From Williamsia sterculiae (GTDB lineage Bacteria > Actinomycetota > Actinomycetes > Mycobacteriales > Mycobacteriaceae): a DNA stretch of 64,000 nt. The position numbers and the translations under genes are program-made. Under the pieces are notes generated by a model that saw nothing but the letters and a program-made list of their open reading frames with translations, made no database searches and was not told where the DNA came from. Where the stretch lies: assembly GCF_900156495.1 (NCBI RefSeq), contig NZ_FTNT01000010.1, positions 124,001-188,000 of the forward strand, given 5' to 3'. Positions 35,853 to 45,880 of this stretch are shown here, piece after piece; positions within the stretch are counted from its first letter, which is position 1, and every line of letters starts with the position of its first letter.

Positions 35853-36794
35853 GTGAAGTTCAGAACACGTGCCGTGGCCGCGCTCGCCGCCGGCGCCGCC
35901 GTCGCAACCGTGACCGGGGCCGTCGCCGCCCCCGCCGACGCCGCCCGCTCGGGGCTGGCCGGACGCGTCGACCGGGCCACGGCCCAGGCCACGGCCCGGG
36001 GCGCCCACGTGCAGATCGCCTTCCTCGACCGCGTCACCCGGCAGTACGTCGACAACGGCGCGGTCGCGCACACCGGTGCCGAAACGGCATCGGTGGTCAA
36101 GGTCTTCATCGCCGACGACCTCCTGTACCGGCAGTCACGCAAGCAGTTGACGCTTTCCCGCGACGAGAACGCCCGGCTCGGCCTGATGCTGCGGTCCTCC
36201 GACGACGCCGCGGCAACGTACTTCTGGGACCGTTACGGCAGGAGCAGTCTCGTCGACCACGTGGTCGCCCGCTATCGGCTGGCCGACACCCGACCGCCGA
36301 GCGACGGCGAGTGGTGGGACACCCGTACCAGTGCGGCCGACCTGGTCGGTTATTACGACAAGCTGATGGGCGGCCAGGGCGGGGTGTTCGGGTCCGCGCG
36401 ACAGACCATCCTGACCAACCTGCGGGCATCGACGTCCACCGGCACGGACGGGTACAACCAACGGTTCGGAGTCCCGCACGCGTTGCCCAGGGTTCCTGTC
36501 AAGGGCGTCAAACAGGGCTGGATGATCGCCCACAGCGGCGACTGGGTGCACAACAGCACCGCGATCGTCGATCCCGACGGCCGCTACGCGATCGCCGTCC
36601 TGACCACCGAGTCGGCATCGGCGGGTGACGAGCACACCCGGCAGACGATCGACGACGTGGTCCACACCCTCTTCCCGCGCGGGTACGTGCAGGACGACAC
36701 CCCGTTCGCCATCCCCGCGATCCCCGGACTGCCGACCGTCCAGGGCCTGATCAACGCGGGCACCAACGTGGTCGCCCACGGCGCGCCGAACTGA
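35853..36794 (+). CDS. Secreted beta-lactamase-like serine hydrolase
   Basis: 313 residues with an N-terminal signal peptide (AVAALAAGAAVATVTGAVAAPADA). Class A beta-lactamase/PBP-like motifs are present: SVVK (S-x-x-K, ~81-84), SSDD in the place of SDN (~115), and KQGW in the place of KTG (~225). The departures from the lactamase motifs suggest a peptidoglycan-acting or other serine hydrolase rather than a typical lactamase. GGAGGA lies 7 bases before the GTG. Convergent with the aminopeptidase gene. Confidence 0.85.
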   Translation: MKFRTRAVAALAAGAAVATVTGAVAAPADAARSGLAGRVDRATAQATARGAHVQIAFLDRVTRQYVDNGAVAHTGAETASVVKVFIADDLLYRQSRKQLTLSRDENARLGLMLRSSDDAAATYFWDRYGRSSLVDHVVARYRLADTRPPSDGEWWDTRTSAADLVGYYDKLMGGQGGVFGSARQTILTNLRASTSTGTDGYNQRFGVPHALPRVPVKGVKQGWMIAHSGDWVHNSTAIVDPDGRYAIAVLTTESASAGDEHTRQTIDDVVHTLFPRGYVQDDTPFAIPAIPGLPTVQGLINAGTNVVAHGAPN

Positions 36795-36825
36795 CCGCGA
36801 ACCGCGACGGGACCGTCAGTCCGGA

Positions 36826-38106
36826 TCAGGCCGCGGGCGTGAGGAATGCCTGCAGCGCCAGGGAGTACATCCGGACGTCCTCCACGCCCATCACCTCGCG
36901 AGCGCTGTGCATCGCGAGCTGCGGAGCACCGACGTCCACGGTCGCCAATCCGCTGCGGGTGGCGGTGATCGGCCCGATGGTGGAGCCACACGGCAGGTCG
37001 GCCCGGTGCACGTACCGCTGCAGCGGCACACCGGCCTGCGCACAGGCCAACGCGAAGACGGCCTCACCGCGGGCGTCGGAGGCGTAGCGCAGGTTCTGGT
37101 TCACCTTGAGGACAGGTCCGCCGTTGATGTCGATCCGGTGGGCCGGTTCGTGCCGGTCGGGCTGGTTGGGGTGGGTGGCGTGCGCCATGTCACCCGAGGC
37201 GCACACGCTGCCTGCCACCAGTCGGAGGTACTCGGCGCGGTCCCCTCCCCCCGCCAGCACGATCCGTTCCAGGGTGCTGACGAGGAATTCTGACGCCGCA
37301 CCGCTGCTCGACCCACTGCCGACCTCCTCGTGGTCGAACAGCGCCAGTACCCGGGTGTGCTCCGCGGTCTCACCGTCGAGCAACGCACGGAGGCCCGCAT
37401 AGCAGGTGCCCTGGTTGTCCAGGCGACCCACGCTGAGCAGTTCGCGGTTGGCACCCGACAGTGTGGCGGGGTTGATGTCGTGGGTCATCAGTTCCCAGCC
37501 GAGTGCCGATCCGGCCGGGAGGTCCGATCGTTCGCAGACCCAGTCGAGGAACGACTGCGGCATGTCTCCGGCGGCCCAGACGGCGTTCAGATGCCGCTGC
37601 GGGTCGGGGCTGACACCGCGCCGGTCCTCGGACAGGTGGATGGCCAGCTGCGGCACCCTCAGCACCGGCTCATCGATGCGGACCAGGTGTTGGCGCACGG
37701 TCGCGCCGTCCCGCACCGCCACCCGACCGGACACCCCGAGGTCGCGATCGAGCCAGGAGTTCAGCCAGGCGCCGCCGTAGGGTTCCAGGCCGACCATGGA
37801 CAGTTCCGCCGACCGCAGATCCGGGCGCTGCTTGACCCGGAGGTTGGGACTGTCGGTGTGGCCGCCGACGACACGGAACGCCGCGTCGGCCGCGGTGGCG
37901 TCCCAGGCGATGACCGAACCACCGCGGACGACGTAGAACCGACCGGTCGCGGTGTCCCAGCTCGCTCCCTCGTCGAGGTGTCGGTAACCGGCGGCATCCA
38001 GGGCAGCCGTGACCGAGGCGCACACGTGATACGGCGACGGTGACGCGTCGACGAAGGCACCGAGCCCGGTTGCGGTCGCGGTGCTCGTCATACCCGTGCC
38101 GGTCAC
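36826..38106 (-). CDS. pepC: M18-family aspartyl/general aminopeptidase (PepC-type)
   Basis: 426 residues with the M18 zinc ligands: [12 protein letters not shown] (~76-87), DHEEVGSGS (~260-268) and the final HSAREV region, together with [11 protein letters not shown] and [20 protein letters not shown]18 enzymes are cytosolic, dodecameric di-zinc aminopeptidases. The GTG start overlaps the purQ stop codon (GTGA), so translation is coupled to purQ; an ATG 15 bases in is the alternative. The same purS-purQ ... pepC ... purL order occurs in M. tuberculosis. Confidence 0.93.
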   Translation of the reverse strand: MTGTGMTSTATATGLGAFVDASPSPYHVCASVTAALDAAGYRHLDEGASWDTATGRFYVVRGGSVIAWDATAADAAFRVVGGHTDSPNLRVKQRPDLRSAELSMVGLEPYGGAWLNSWLDRDLGVSGRVAVRDGATVRQHLVRIDEPVLRVPQLAIHLSEDRRGVSPDPQRHLNAVWAAGDMPQSFLDWVCERSDLPAGSALGWELMTHDINPATLSGANRELLSVGRLDNQGTCYAGLRALLDGETAEHTRVLALFDHEEVGSGSSSGAASEFLVSTLERIVLAGGGDRAEYLRLVAGSVCASGDMAHATHPNQPDRHEPAHRIDINGGPVLKVNQNLRYASDARGEAVFALACAQAGVPLQRYVHRADLPCGSTIGPITATRSGLATVDVGAPQLAMHSAREVMGVEDVRMYSLALQAFLTPAA

Positions 38107-38783
38107 GCGGTGGCGAGCACTGCGTCCAGCGCGGAGTAGAAGAGGCCGAGGCCGTCGTCGCTGGGTCCGGTGAGCGCCTCGGTGGCGTGTTCGGGGTGTG
38201 GCATCAACCCGACCACGCGGCCGTCCTCACTGCAGATCCCGGCGATGTCGAGCATCGAACCGTTGGGGTTGTCACCGGCGTAGCGGAACACGATGCGACC
38301 CTCCCCTTCGAGCTCCTCCAGCTTCTCCGTCGATGCGACGTAGCGCCCCTCACCCGACTTCAGCGGCAACAGGATCTGTGCGCCCTGTTCGAACCGGGTG
38401 CTCCACGCCGTCCACGTGGCGTCGACGGTGAGCCACTGGTCGCGGCAGATGAAATGCAGTCCCTCGTTGCGGGTCAGCGCCCCGGGGAGCAGGCCGGCCT
38501 CGCAGAGCACCTGGAAACCGTTGCAGATCCCCAGAATCGGGACACCGCGGGCGGCGGCGTCGACCACCGACCCCATCACCGGCGCGAACCGGGCGATGGC
38601 CCCGGCACGCAGGTAGTCGCCGTAGGAGAACCCACCGGGTACCACGATCGCATCGACGTCGTGGAGATCGGCGTCGCCGTGCCACAGTGCGACCGGTTCG
38701 GCCCCGACCAACCGGACGGCCCGCGCGGCGTCGACGTCGTCGAGCGATCCGGGGAAGGTGATGACCCCGACACGCGCCGTCAT
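38103..38783 (-). CDS. purQ: FGAM synthase glutaminase subunit PurQ
   Basis: 226 residues of a class I glutamine amidotransferase: [14 protein letters not shown], nucleophile Cys in [13 protein letters not shown] (~86-98), and His-Glu in MPHPEHATE (~195-203). It supplies ammonia to PurL. Its ATG overlaps the purS stop codon by four bases and its stop overlaps the aminopeptidase start, so purS-purQ-pepC is a tight operon. Confidence 0.97.
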   Translation of the reverse strand: MTARVGVITFPGSLDDVDAARAVRLVGAEPVALWHGDADLHDVDAIVVPGGFSYGDYLRAGAIARFAPVMGSVVDAAARGVPILGICNGFQVLCEAGLLPGALTRNEGLHFICRDQWLTVDATWTAWSTRFEQGAQILLPLKSGEGRYVASTEKLEELEGEGRIVFRYAGDNPNGSMLDIAGICSEDGRVVGLMPHPEHATEALTGPSDDGLGLFYSALDAVLATA

Positions 38784-39031
38784 GATGCGGGCGCGTCCGC
38801 GACCCGGCGCACCGAGTACGTCTCGATCACGGTGTTGGCCAACAGTTCCGCGGCGATGCGCTCCAGAGCGACGTCGTCGACCGAGTCGTCGACCTCGAGT
38901 TCGAAGCGTTTCCCCTGGCGCACCTCGCCGACCCCGTCGAATCCCAGACGCCCCAGCGCACCGACGATCGCCTGACCCTGCGGGTCGAGGATCTCGGCCT
39001 TGGGCATCACTTCGACCACCACACGTGCCAT
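38780..39031 (-). CDS. purS: FGAM synthase subunit PurS
   Basis: 83 residues from [19 protein letters not shown], the universal PurS start, through [13 protein letters not shown] to [14 protein letters not shown]. PurS bridges PurQ and PurL to form the active complex. The first gene of the purS-purQ-pepC operon. A longer frame up to 39292 is Arg-rich and antisense to the next gene. Confidence 0.95.
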   Translation of the reverse strand: MARVVVEVMPKAEILDPQGQAIVGALGRLGFDGVGEVRQGKRFELEVDDSVDDVALERIAAELLANTVIETYSVRRVADAPAS

Positions 39032-39128
39032 CAGCGGGCTCCCTCTCAGCCTGGATTTCGCTGCTGACTGTACCGGCCGGGAGCCGCCGAGCGGGCGTCG
39101 GGCGGGCGGCACCGAAGCCACCGCGGGT

Positions 39129-39842
39129 TCAGGCCGCCGAGGTGTCCCGGCCGCCGGTTGCGTTCTCGCGACGGCGGTAGGTGACCGGTTGTAGACCGTG
39201 GTGACGGGCCAGATCGATGCAGTCCAACAGGGTGTGCCTGGCCATCGGCGTCTCCAGGTGCTTGGCCGCGATCGACAGTCGCACCACCCCACCGCGACGC
39301 GCGGTGCGGGCGACGCTGCGGGTCAGCACCCGACACCACCAGCGCTCGTCGGGGAAGCCGTCGCCGATCCCGAGAACGCGGCCGCGCACGTGGTCACCGC
39401 TGCGCAGGTCGTCGATGCCGGTGAAACCGAGGTTGACCCGGAACCCGGCCTGCGGGAGGGCCGCGATGGCACCCGGTGAGGCACTCCAGCGCGGGGCGGC
39501 GAAGATACGGGTCCGCAGCCCGGTGGTCTCCAACACCCGATCCGCTGCGGTCAGTCGCAGTCGCGCCTCGTGTTCGCCGATGACCGCGAATTCGGCGCGG
39601 CGCCGCTTGGTGGGTGCCTGGTCGTACCCGTGCAGCACGATGGCGTCGGTACCCGACCGACGTTCGCGCAGCCAGGCCACGGTGGTCGCATCGTCGGCGA
39701 GCCGGTAGCCGTGCTTCAGTCGCGGCGAGACCAGGAGCGACAGCGGGACGTCGCGCTTGTCCATCGATGCCGCGAACGACACCGCGGCGTCACGGGTGGT
39801 GTCCCGGATCCCGGACACCGACACCAACAGTTGACTCGTCAC
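39129..39842 (-). CDS. DUF2334/polysaccharide-deacetylase-like protein
   Basis: About 237 residues from a GTG (LLVSVSGIRDTTRD). The HGYDQAPTKRRRAEF segment and SPRLKHG resemble the metal-site region of DUF2334 proteins, a branch of the NodB/polysaccharide deacetylase fold. No signal peptide. Proposed reaction (deacetylation of a sugar polymer) is only by family. The start lacks a clear ribosome-binding sequence, and an upstream frame to 40067 is rejected because it overlaps glutathione peroxidase antisense. Confidence 0.75.
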   Translation of the reverse strand: MTSQLLVSVSGIRDTTRDAAVSFAASMDKRDVPLSLLVSPRLKHGYRLADDATTVAWLRERRSGTDAIVLHGYDQAPTKRRRAEFAVIGEHEARLRLTAADRVLETTGLRTRIFAAPRWSASPGAIAALPQAGFRVNLGFTGIDDLRSGDHVRGRVLGIGDGFPDERWWCRVLTRSVARTARRGGVVRLSIAAKHLETPMARHTLLDCIDLARHHGLQPVTYRRRENATGGRDTSAA

Positions 39843-39949
39843 AGGTGGGAGTGTGCGACCCGCAGGTGAGGAGCCGGTTGCGACGACATGGACGGGAGTT
39901 GTACTGACCGGACACAGTGGTCGCGACGGCCGCAGCGGCCGGGTGGGAA

Positions 39950-40435
39950 CTACGCGAGCACGTCCTCGATGGCGGCGACCACCTCGGCGGATTCTGGTTC
40001 GGTACGCGGACGGAACCGGTTGACCACGGTGCCGTCCCCGTCGATGAGGAACTTCTCGAAGTTCCACTGCACGTCGCCTGCCTCACCGTCGGCGTCGGTC
40101 GCCTTGGTCACCTCGGCGTACAGCGGATGCCGCGCGTCGCCGTTGACCTCGGTCTTCTCCAGCAATGGGAAGGTGACGCCATAGGTGGTCGAGCAGAAGG
40201 TCTCGATCTCCTCCGCCGTTCCCGGCTCCTGACCCATGAACTGGTTGCACGGCACCCCCACGACGGTCAGACCGCGGCCGGAGTACCGCTCGGCGAGCGC
40301 CTCCAGACCGGCGTACTGCGGGGTCAACCCGCATCTGCTCGCCACGTTGACCAGCAGGATCGGTCCGGGGAAGGCGGCGAGCGTCGTGTCGTCGCCTCCG
40401 AGGGTGCGGAGCGGAATCGTCGTCAGGTCGGCCAT
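39950..40435 (-). CDS. Glutathione-peroxidase-family thiol peroxidase
   Basis: 161 residues starting MADLTTIPL. The catalytic Cys is in NVASRCGLTPQ (~30-40), with the partner Gln/Asn in GVPCNQFMGQEPG and the Trp in WNFEKFLID (~128-136). Cys replaces selenocysteine. In mycothiol bacteria such enzymes usually take electrons from thioredoxin or mycoredoxin. Divergent from the MarR-MFS operon, with a 112-bp gap. Confidence 0.93.
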   Translation of the reverse strand: MADLTTIPLRTLGGDDTTLAAFPGPILLVNVASRCGLTPQYAGLEALAERYSGRGLTVVGVPCNQFMGQEPGTAEEIETFCSTTYGVTFPLLEKTEVNGDARHPLYAEVTKATDADGEAGDVQWNFEKFLIDGDGTVVNRFRPRTEPESAEVVAAIEDVLA

Positions 40436-40547
40436 GACCGCCAGCGTAGCCACGCGACGCCGGAGTCCGGTCCGACCTCCCGTCGTGTGTCCCAGCCCAC
40501 AGTCGTCGACGCTTCCGCAATAGTTGCATCGGGTTTACCTTTGACCG

Positions 40548-41084
40548 GTGACAAGTACTCTGCGCGCCGACGACGAGGTCACGTCGTCACCCGAGGCGAG
40601 TGCCGACGACACCTACCGGTTGATGCACGAATTCCTCACCCGGTTGATGTGCTCGAGTGACGTGGAGACCCTTGACAACCTCCTGGAGACGGAACTGACC
40701 GTCTCGCAGTTCAAGGCGATGGCCATCCTCACCGGCAAGGGCCGCCCGGTTCCGCTCAACGAGCTGGCCGACGCATTGCACTTGTCCCTGGCCGCCACCG
40801 GGCGCACCATCGACAAGCTGGTCATCGCCGGTTTCGTCGACCGTCGCGAAGACGAACACGATCGCCGCATCAAACGGATCTCGCTCACCGAGCAGGGTCG
40901 AAAAGAGGTTGCTCAGCACATCGACAAGAAGGACGATCAACTGCGTGATCTCGTGACACGACTACCGGTGGAGCTGCGTACTCGGTTCCACGACGTGCTG
41001 GCCTCGGTGCTCGACGGTGAGTTTCTCCCGTTTCCCGGGTCTGCCCTTGCAGAATCCCTGATCAAGAAAGCGAACCATGACTGA
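40548..41084 (+). CDS. MarR-family regulator
   Basis: 178 residues with a central winged helix: KAMAILTGKGRPVPLNELADALHLSLAATGRTIDKLVIAGFVDRREDEHDRRIKRISLTEQG. Its stop overlaps the start of the MFS transporter by 8 bases, so both are translated from one message; it likely represses this operon. Start is a GTG. No clear palindrome was found in the upstream gap. Confidence 0.9.
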   Translation: MTSTLRADDEVTSSPEASADDTYRLMHEFLTRLMCSSDVETLDNLLETELTVSQFKAMAILTGKGRPVPLNELADALHLSLAATGRTIDKLVIAGFVDRREDEHDRRIKRISLTEQGRKEVAQHIDKKDDQLRDLVTRLPVELRTRFHDVLASVLDGEFLPFPGSALAESLIKKANHD

Positions 41085-42552
41085 ACCCTCTTCGGCCGCG
41101 CCACCGGCCGACAACAAGCTCGACGCGGGAGTCATCAAGATCGCGGTGGTCGTCGTCCTCGGCGCGATCATGTCGATCCTCGACACCACCGTCGTCGCGG
41201 TGGCCCAGAACACCTTCCAGACCGTGTTCCACACCTCGGCGTCCGGCGCCGCGTGGACCGCCACCGGATACACCCTCGCGCTGGCCGCCGTCATCCCGTT
41301 GTCGAGTTGGGCGGCTGCCCGATTCGGCACCAAGAAGGTCTACCTGACGTCGCTCGTGTTGTTCGTCCTCGGCTCGGTGCTGTGTGCCTTCGCCTGGAAC
41401 ATCGGGTCGCTGGTCGCCTTCCGGATGTTGCAGGGTGCCGGTGGCGGCATGTTGATGCCGGTCGGCATGATGATCCTCACCCGGGCCGCCGGTCCGGAAC
41501 GTGTCGGCTCGGTGATGGCCGTGCTCGGTGTCCCGATGCTGCTCGGGCCGATCATGGGCCCCATTCTGGGTGGCGTCCTGATCGAGTACGTCTCCTGGCA
41601 CTGGATCTTCCTCATCAACGTGCCGATCGGTGTGCTGGCCTTCTTCTACGCCGCCTACGTCCTGGACAACGACGACGAGACGAGCCGCCCACCGTTCGAC
41701 TTCATCGGACTGCTACTGCTGTCACCAGGTCTGGCCGTGTTCCTGTTCGGCGTGTCCTCGAGCAACGATGCCGGCACCTTCCTGGCCGCCAAGGTGCTCA
41801 TCCCGATGGTCATCGGTGCGCTGTTGATCATCGCGTTCATCGCGCACGCGCTGCGCAAGGGCAACCACAACCCACTCATCGACCTGCGGCTGTTCCGCAA
41901 CAAGACGCTGAGCTGGACCGTGGTCACCTTCAGCCTGTTCCTCATCGCATTCTTCGGCGCCTCACTACTGTTCCCGCAGTACTTCATCGGAGTGCGTGGC
42001 GAGTCGACCTTGATGGCGGGTCTGCTGGTCGCACCGCAGGGTCTGGGCGCGATGATCACCATGCCGGTTGCCGGACGGATGACCGACAAGATCGGCCCGG
42101 GCAAATTCGTGCTCGCCGGCATCGTCCTGATCGCGATCGGGATGGGTGTCTTCATGTTCCTGGGTGCCGGGACGTCGTACTGGCTGCTGGGCGCGGCACT
42201 CTTCGTGCAGGGTCTGGGTATGGGCATGTCGATGATGCCGATGATGTCCGCCGCATTGGCAACGCTGTCGGCCGACAAGGTCGCCGACGGTTCGACATTG
42301 GTGAACGTGGTCCAGCAGACCGCGGCGTCGATCGGCACCGCCATCATCTCCGTGATCCTGGCCAGCAACCTCAAGTCGATCGGCCTGCCCCCGACCGCCG
42401 ACAAGATGGCGGGCGCATTCGGTGACACGTTCATCGTCGCGGTGGTGCTGATCGTGGTCTGCCTGGCGCCTGCGTTCTTCCTGCCGCGGAAGAAGGTGTC
42501 GGTGCACACCGACGCCGACGGCGAGCCCGCCGCCCCGGTGATGATGCACTGA
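41077..42552 (+). CDS. DHA2-family MFS multidrug exporter (EmrB/QacA type)
   Basis: 491 residues with 14 hydrophobic helices. N-terminal ILDTTVVAVAQNTFQTVF is the typical motif D1 of EmrB/QacA proteins, followed by the motif A region AAARFGTKKVYLTS, and the motif C-type GVPMLLGPIMGPILGGVL (~150). It would export hydrophobic drugs in exchange for protons. Coupled to MarR (8-base overlap). A strong hairpin terminator follows at 42571-42610. Confidence 0.92.
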   Translation: MTEPSSAAPPADNKLDAGVIKIAVVVVLGAIMSILDTTVVAVAQNTFQTVFHTSASGAAWTATGYTLALAAVIPLSSWAAARFGTKKVYLTSLVLFVLGSVLCAFAWNIGSLVAFRMLQGAGGGMLMPVGMMILTRAAGPERVGSVMAVLGVPMLLGPIMGPILGGVLIEYVSWHWIFLINVPIGVLAFFYAAYVLDNDDETSRPPFDFIGLLLLSPGLAVFLFGVSSSNDAGTFLAAKVLIPMVIGALLIIAFIAHALRKGNHNPLIDLRLFRNKTLSWTVVTFSLFLIAFFGASLLFPQYFIGVRGESTLMAGLLVAPQGLGAMITMPVAGRMTDKIGPGKFVLAGIVLIAIGMGVFMFLGAGTSYWLLGAALFVQGLGMGMSMMPMMSAALATLSADKVADGSTLVNVVQQTAASIGTAIISVILASNLKSIGLPPTADKMAGAFGDTFIVAVVLIVVCLAPAFFLPRKKVSVHTDADGEPAAPVMMH

Positions 42553-42570
42553 CGGCACCTCGACCAGGAT

Positions 42571-42610
42571 GCGGAACGACCCGGCAGGTTCACCTGTCGG
42601 GTCGTTCCGC
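42571..42610 (+). terminator. Rho-independent-type hairpin after MFS gene
   Basis: A 19-bp stem (42571-42589 with 42592-42610, one G-T wobble) closing a 2-base loop, 18 bases after the stop codon. No T-tract. The 21-bp repeat cluster starts 8 bases beyond it. Confidence 0.75.
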
Positions 42611-42617
42611 GTCGAGA

Positions 42618-42701
42618 CGTCGAGTGGGCCGTCGTTCACGTCGAGCGGGCCGCAACTAGCGTCGAGCGGGCCGTAGTCGACGCCGAGCGGGCCGTCGTCT
42701 T
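42618..42701 (+). repeat. Left cluster: four tandem 21-bp units
   Basis: Units start at 42618, 42639, 42660 and 42681, exactly 21 bp apart, each opening with CGTCGAGYGGGCCG (the fourth CGCCGAG) and a 7-base variable tail. A degenerate fifth unit may extend to ~42720. Read on the plus strand as three bases per codon it would encode V-E-R-A-V-V-x heptads, but no start or gene is evident. The right cluster at 43682-43765 is the same unit in opposite orientation. Confidence 0.85.
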
Positions 42702-42747
42702 CACCCGGCCCGTGGAACCGCCGAGCACATGCGCGCGTCTCACGACC

Positions 42748-43632
42748 ATGACAGCTCGACAACGGCCGTTCACCGCTGACGCCGCCTTCTGTTCGTCACG
42801 TGGACTGTCACCCAGTGCGCTGGGACGCGATTATCGACGGTTGCATCGCGGCATCTATGTGGAACCGCATTCATCGATGTCGGAGTTCGATCGCATCTAT
42901 GCGGCCTGGCTCCGCGCCGGTCCCGATGCCGTGGTCGCGGGGATGAGTGCTGCCATCCTGCACGGCGTGCAGTACTTCGATCGCGACGCCGACGTCGAAC
43001 TGATCCGCCCTGCAACAGGACAGGGGCGGCGACGCAACGAGGTGCGCATCATACGCACGTGTCTCGAGCCCGCCGATGTCCAGACCATCCGCGGGATTCC
43101 GGTGACCACTCCCATCAGGACGGCCTATGACATCGGCCGCCGACCGCCGGAGTGGCGAGCACTGGGAAGGCTCGACGACCTCGTGCGCACCACGGGTATC
43201 GACCTCGTCGAGCTGTGGGCGTACATCCGCGACCGCCCGCGACGGCGAGGGATATGGCAGATCCGCGAACTGATCAAGCACATCGATCCCGCATCCGAGT
43301 CTCCGGGCGAGAGTTGGCTACGCCACGTGATGATCACCCGCGGGCTACCCAGACCTCAGACACAGATCGTCGTACAAGGGGTGACCGGTGTCGTCATCGC
43401 GCGTCTCGACTTCGGTTACCGCAGGTACAAACTCGGCATCGAATTCGACGGCGTCGACTTCCACACCGCCGAGCATCAACGAGCCGCTGACGGAACTCGC
43501 GACGAACAGCTCGGTCAGGTCGGTTGGCGCGTCGTGCGAGTGGTGGGTGCGCGTCTGGCCGCCGAGCCCGGAGCGGTCATCGAGGGGATTGCGGAAGCGC
43601 TGAGACAACGCGGGTGGGAGCCCGACCACTGA
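42748..43632 (+). CDS. DUF559 (Vsr/REase-fold) protein between inverted repeat clusters
   Basis: 294 residues from MTARQRPFTAD. The N-terminal part (SCRGLSPSALGRDYRRLHRGIY-type pattern, a PVTTPIRTAYDIGRR segment) resembles the AbiEi-like antitoxin/winged-helix domain often found before DUF559 in actinobacteria. The C terminus is the DUF559 core: KLGIEFDGVDFH, RDEQLGQVGWRVVRVVG, a Vsr-like endonuclease fold with the acidic EFDG-type motif. Catalytic competence is not established. The gene has no paired partner and is flanked by two clusters of a 21-bp repeat pointing in opposite directions. A GTG at 42712 is the other possible start. Confidence 0.8.
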   Translation: MTARQRPFTADAAFCSSRGLSPSALGRDYRRLHRGIYVEPHSSMSEFDRIYAAWLRAGPDAVVAGMSAAILHGVQYFDRDADVELIRPATGQGRRRNEVRIIRTCLEPADVQTIRGIPVTTPIRTAYDIGRRPPEWRALGRLDDLVRTTGIDLVELWAYIRDRPRRRGIWQIRELIKHIDPASESPGESWLRHVMITRGLPRPQTQIVVQGVTGVVIARLDFGYRRYKLGIEFDGVDFHTAEHQRAADGTRDEQLGQVGWRVVRVVGARLAAEPGAVIEGIAEALRQRGWEPDH

Positions 43633-43681
43633 TCTGCAGTCGACGACGGCACCCGAGGCACGGATCTCGGCACGTTCGATC

Positions 43682-43765
43682 CCGACAACGGCCCACTCGA
43701 CGTCAACAACGGCACGCTCGACGCTGGTTACGGCCCGCTCGACGTGAACGAGGGCCCACTCGACG
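43682..43765 (-). repeat. Right cluster: four tandem 21-bp units, inverted relative to left
   Basis: On the minus strand units begin at 43765, 43744, 43723 and 43702 with CGTCGAGYGGGCC or a one-base variant, again exactly 21 bp apart. A degenerate fifth unit lies at 43661-43681. The first unit starts immediately after the stop codon of the oligopeptidase gene. With the left cluster it brackets the DUF559 gene in inverted orientation. Confidence 0.85.
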
Positions 43766-45880
43766 TCAGGGGTGTACCGCGCCGGTCTGCCGCAGGATCC
43801 AGGCGTCCTCGAAGGCGACTTCTTCCCACTGCTTGTAGCGTCCGCTGACCCCGCCGTGGCCGGCCTGCATCTCCGTCTTCAGCAGAATCGGTGCTTCACC
43901 GGTGGTTCTCTCCTGCAGCCGGGCAACCCATTTCGCCGCTTCTGTGTACAGCACTCGGGTGTCGTTGAGCGACGTGATGGCGAGAATCGCCGGATAGTCC
44001 TTCTCCCCGACGTTCTCGTACGGAGAGTACGACTTCATGTACTCGTACACCTCGGCGTCGGCCAACGGATTGCCCCACTCGTCCCACTCGATCACGGTGA
44101 GCGGTAACGACGGGTCCAGGATCGACGTCAACGGGTCCACGAACGGCACCGCGGCCACGATCCCGTTGAACAACTCCGGGGCGAGGTTGACCACCGCGCC
44201 GATCAACAACCCGCCCGCCGAACCGCCCATGCCGACCTGCTGCTGCGGGGTCGTCCACCCAGCGTCCACCAGATACCGTGCGGAGTCCACGAAGTCGGTG
44301 AAGGTGTTCTTCTTGGTCAGCGTCTTGCCGTTGTCGTACCAGTGCCTGCCCATCTCGCCACCGCCACGGATATGGGTGATCACGAACACCACCCCGCGGT
44401 CGAGCATCGACAAACGCGACACCGAGAACGACGGATCCATACTCGCCTCGTACGACCCGTACCCGTAAAGCAGCAACGGTGCGGGGCGCTGGACGTCGCG
44501 ACGACGCACGATCGACAGCGGAATCCGGGTGCCGTCCTGCGCCACCGCCCATTCCCGGTGTGCCTCGTACTGCGCGGGGTCGTACCCACCGAGCACCGGC
44601 TGTCGCTTCAACAGGATCCGCTCCCCGGTGGGGACGTCGAGTTCCAACAGTTCGGTGGGGTCGACGAAGCTGGTGTAGCCGATCCGCAGCCGTGGCGCCG
44701 ACCACTCCGGGTTCGCCGCGAGCCCCACCGAGCACAACTCCTGATCGAACTCGACCTCGTCGAACACCACGTCCCGCTTGCTGAGATCGGCTATCGCTAT
44801 CCGCGGCAGAGCGTCTCGACGATAGCTGAGGACCAGCTGGTCGGCGAAGGCATCGATGTCCTCGATCCGGATGGCCGAATCGTGTTCGACCAACACCTCA
44901 CCGCCAGACGGGTCGTCGACCGGCGCCACCGTGACCGCGAAGTTCTCGGCGTTCTCGTTGTGCAGGATGAGGAACTTGTCCGCACCGTTGATCACCGCGT
45001 GTTCGACACCGTATTCCACGCCCTCGCGACGCGGCAGCACCACCCGGAACTCGCCGGTCGGGTCGTCGGCCTCCAGCACCAACACCTCGGAGGTGATCTT
45101 GGAGCCCAGCGTGATCATCAGATACTTGTCACTGCGGGTACCACCCACCCCGACCCAGAAACGGTCGTCGGGCTCGTGGAACACCGTGGCATCGGGTGTT
45201 CCCGCACCGAGGTCGTGGCGCCAGACGGTGTCGGGTCGCCACGACGCGTCGACGGTCTGGTAGAACACGTGCTCACCGTCGGCCGACCACGTCGCCCCTG
45301 GAGCGGTGTCGCTGACCACGTCGTCGAGCAGGTCACCGGTGCGCAGGTCCTTGAACCGCAACGTGTACCGCTCGTTGCCGGTGGTGTCGACGCTGTAGGC
45401 CAGCAGATTTCCGTCGTCGCTGACCGAGAACGCGCCCAGGCTGAAGAAATCGAACCCCTCCGCCTCGACATTGGCGTCGAGGAGGATCTGCTCGCCCACC
45501 ACCGCCGAACCCGGCTCGACGGCCGGCGGGGTCCAGTCGTCCAGACCCTTGATCGGGCACCGGCAACGCACCGCGTACTGCTGCCCGGTGACCGTGCGCG
45601 AGTAGTACCACCAGTCACCGCGACGACTCGGGACCGACATGTCGGTCTCCTGGGTCCGCGACTTGATCTCGTCGAACAGCTGGCCGCGCAGCTCGGCCAG
45701 GCCCGACGTGTGATGTTCGGTGAACGCGTTCTGTTGTTCGAGGTAGTCGATGACCTCGGGGTCGTCCTTGTCGCGCAACCATTCGTACTCGTCGACGACG
45801 GTGTCGCCGTGATGGGTGCGAGTGATGTCGACCTTCTTCGCCACCGGGGCGTCGGACCGCGACGGTGCTGTGCTGCTCAC
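43766..45880 (-). CDS. ptrB: Prolyl oligopeptidase family protease (PtrB, oligopeptidase B)
   Basis: About 704 residues from a GTG with GGGAGGAGA upstream. A seven-bladed propeller region makes up the first ~400 residues; the catalytic domain has [24 protein letters not shown] (nucleophile Ser, ~550), and His in [10 protein letters not shown] (~677). Cleaves short peptides after basic residues in the cytosol. The GTG overlaps the purC stop codon (GTGA). In M. tuberculosis the purC-ptrB pair is adjacent but the protease is split into two ORFs; here it is intact. Confidence 0.94.
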   Translation of the reverse strand: MSSTAPSRSDAPVAKKVDITRTHHGDTVVDEYEWLRDKDDPEVIDYLEQQNAFTEHHTSGLAELRGQLFDEIKSRTQETDMSVPSRRGDWWYYSRTVTGQQYAVRCRCPIKGLDDWTPPAVEPGSAVVGEQILLDANVEAEGFDFFSLGAFSVSDDGNLLAYSVDTTGNERYTLRFKDLRTGDLLDDVVSDTAPGATWSADGEHVFYQTVDASWRPDTVWRHDLGAGTPDATVFHEPDDRFWVGVGGTRSDKYLMITLGSKITSEVLVLEADDPTGEFRVVLPRREGVEYGVEHAVINGADKFLILHNENAENFAVTVAPVDDPSGGEVLVEHDSAIRIEDIDAFADQLVLSYRRDALPRIAIADLSKRDVVFDEVEFDQELCSVGLAANPEWSAPRLRIGYTSFVDPTELLELDVPTGERILLKRQPVLGGYDPAQYEAHREWAVAQDGTRIPLSIVRRRDVQRPAPLLLYGYGSYEASMDPSFSVSRLSMLDRGVVFVITHIRGGGEMGRHWYDNGKTLTKKNTFTDFVDSARYLVDAGWTTPQQQVGMGGSAGGLLIGAVVNLAPELFNGIVAAVPFVDPLTSILDPSLPLTVIEWDEWGNPLADAEVYEYMKSYSPYENVGEKDYPAILAITSLNDTRVLYTEAAKWVARLQERTTGEAPILLKTEMQAGHGGVSGRYKQWEEVAFEDAWILRQTGAVHP

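Noticed and set aside
42618-43765. CRISPR array
   Set aside because: Units are directly abutting with no unique spacers of constant length, and no cas gene is near.
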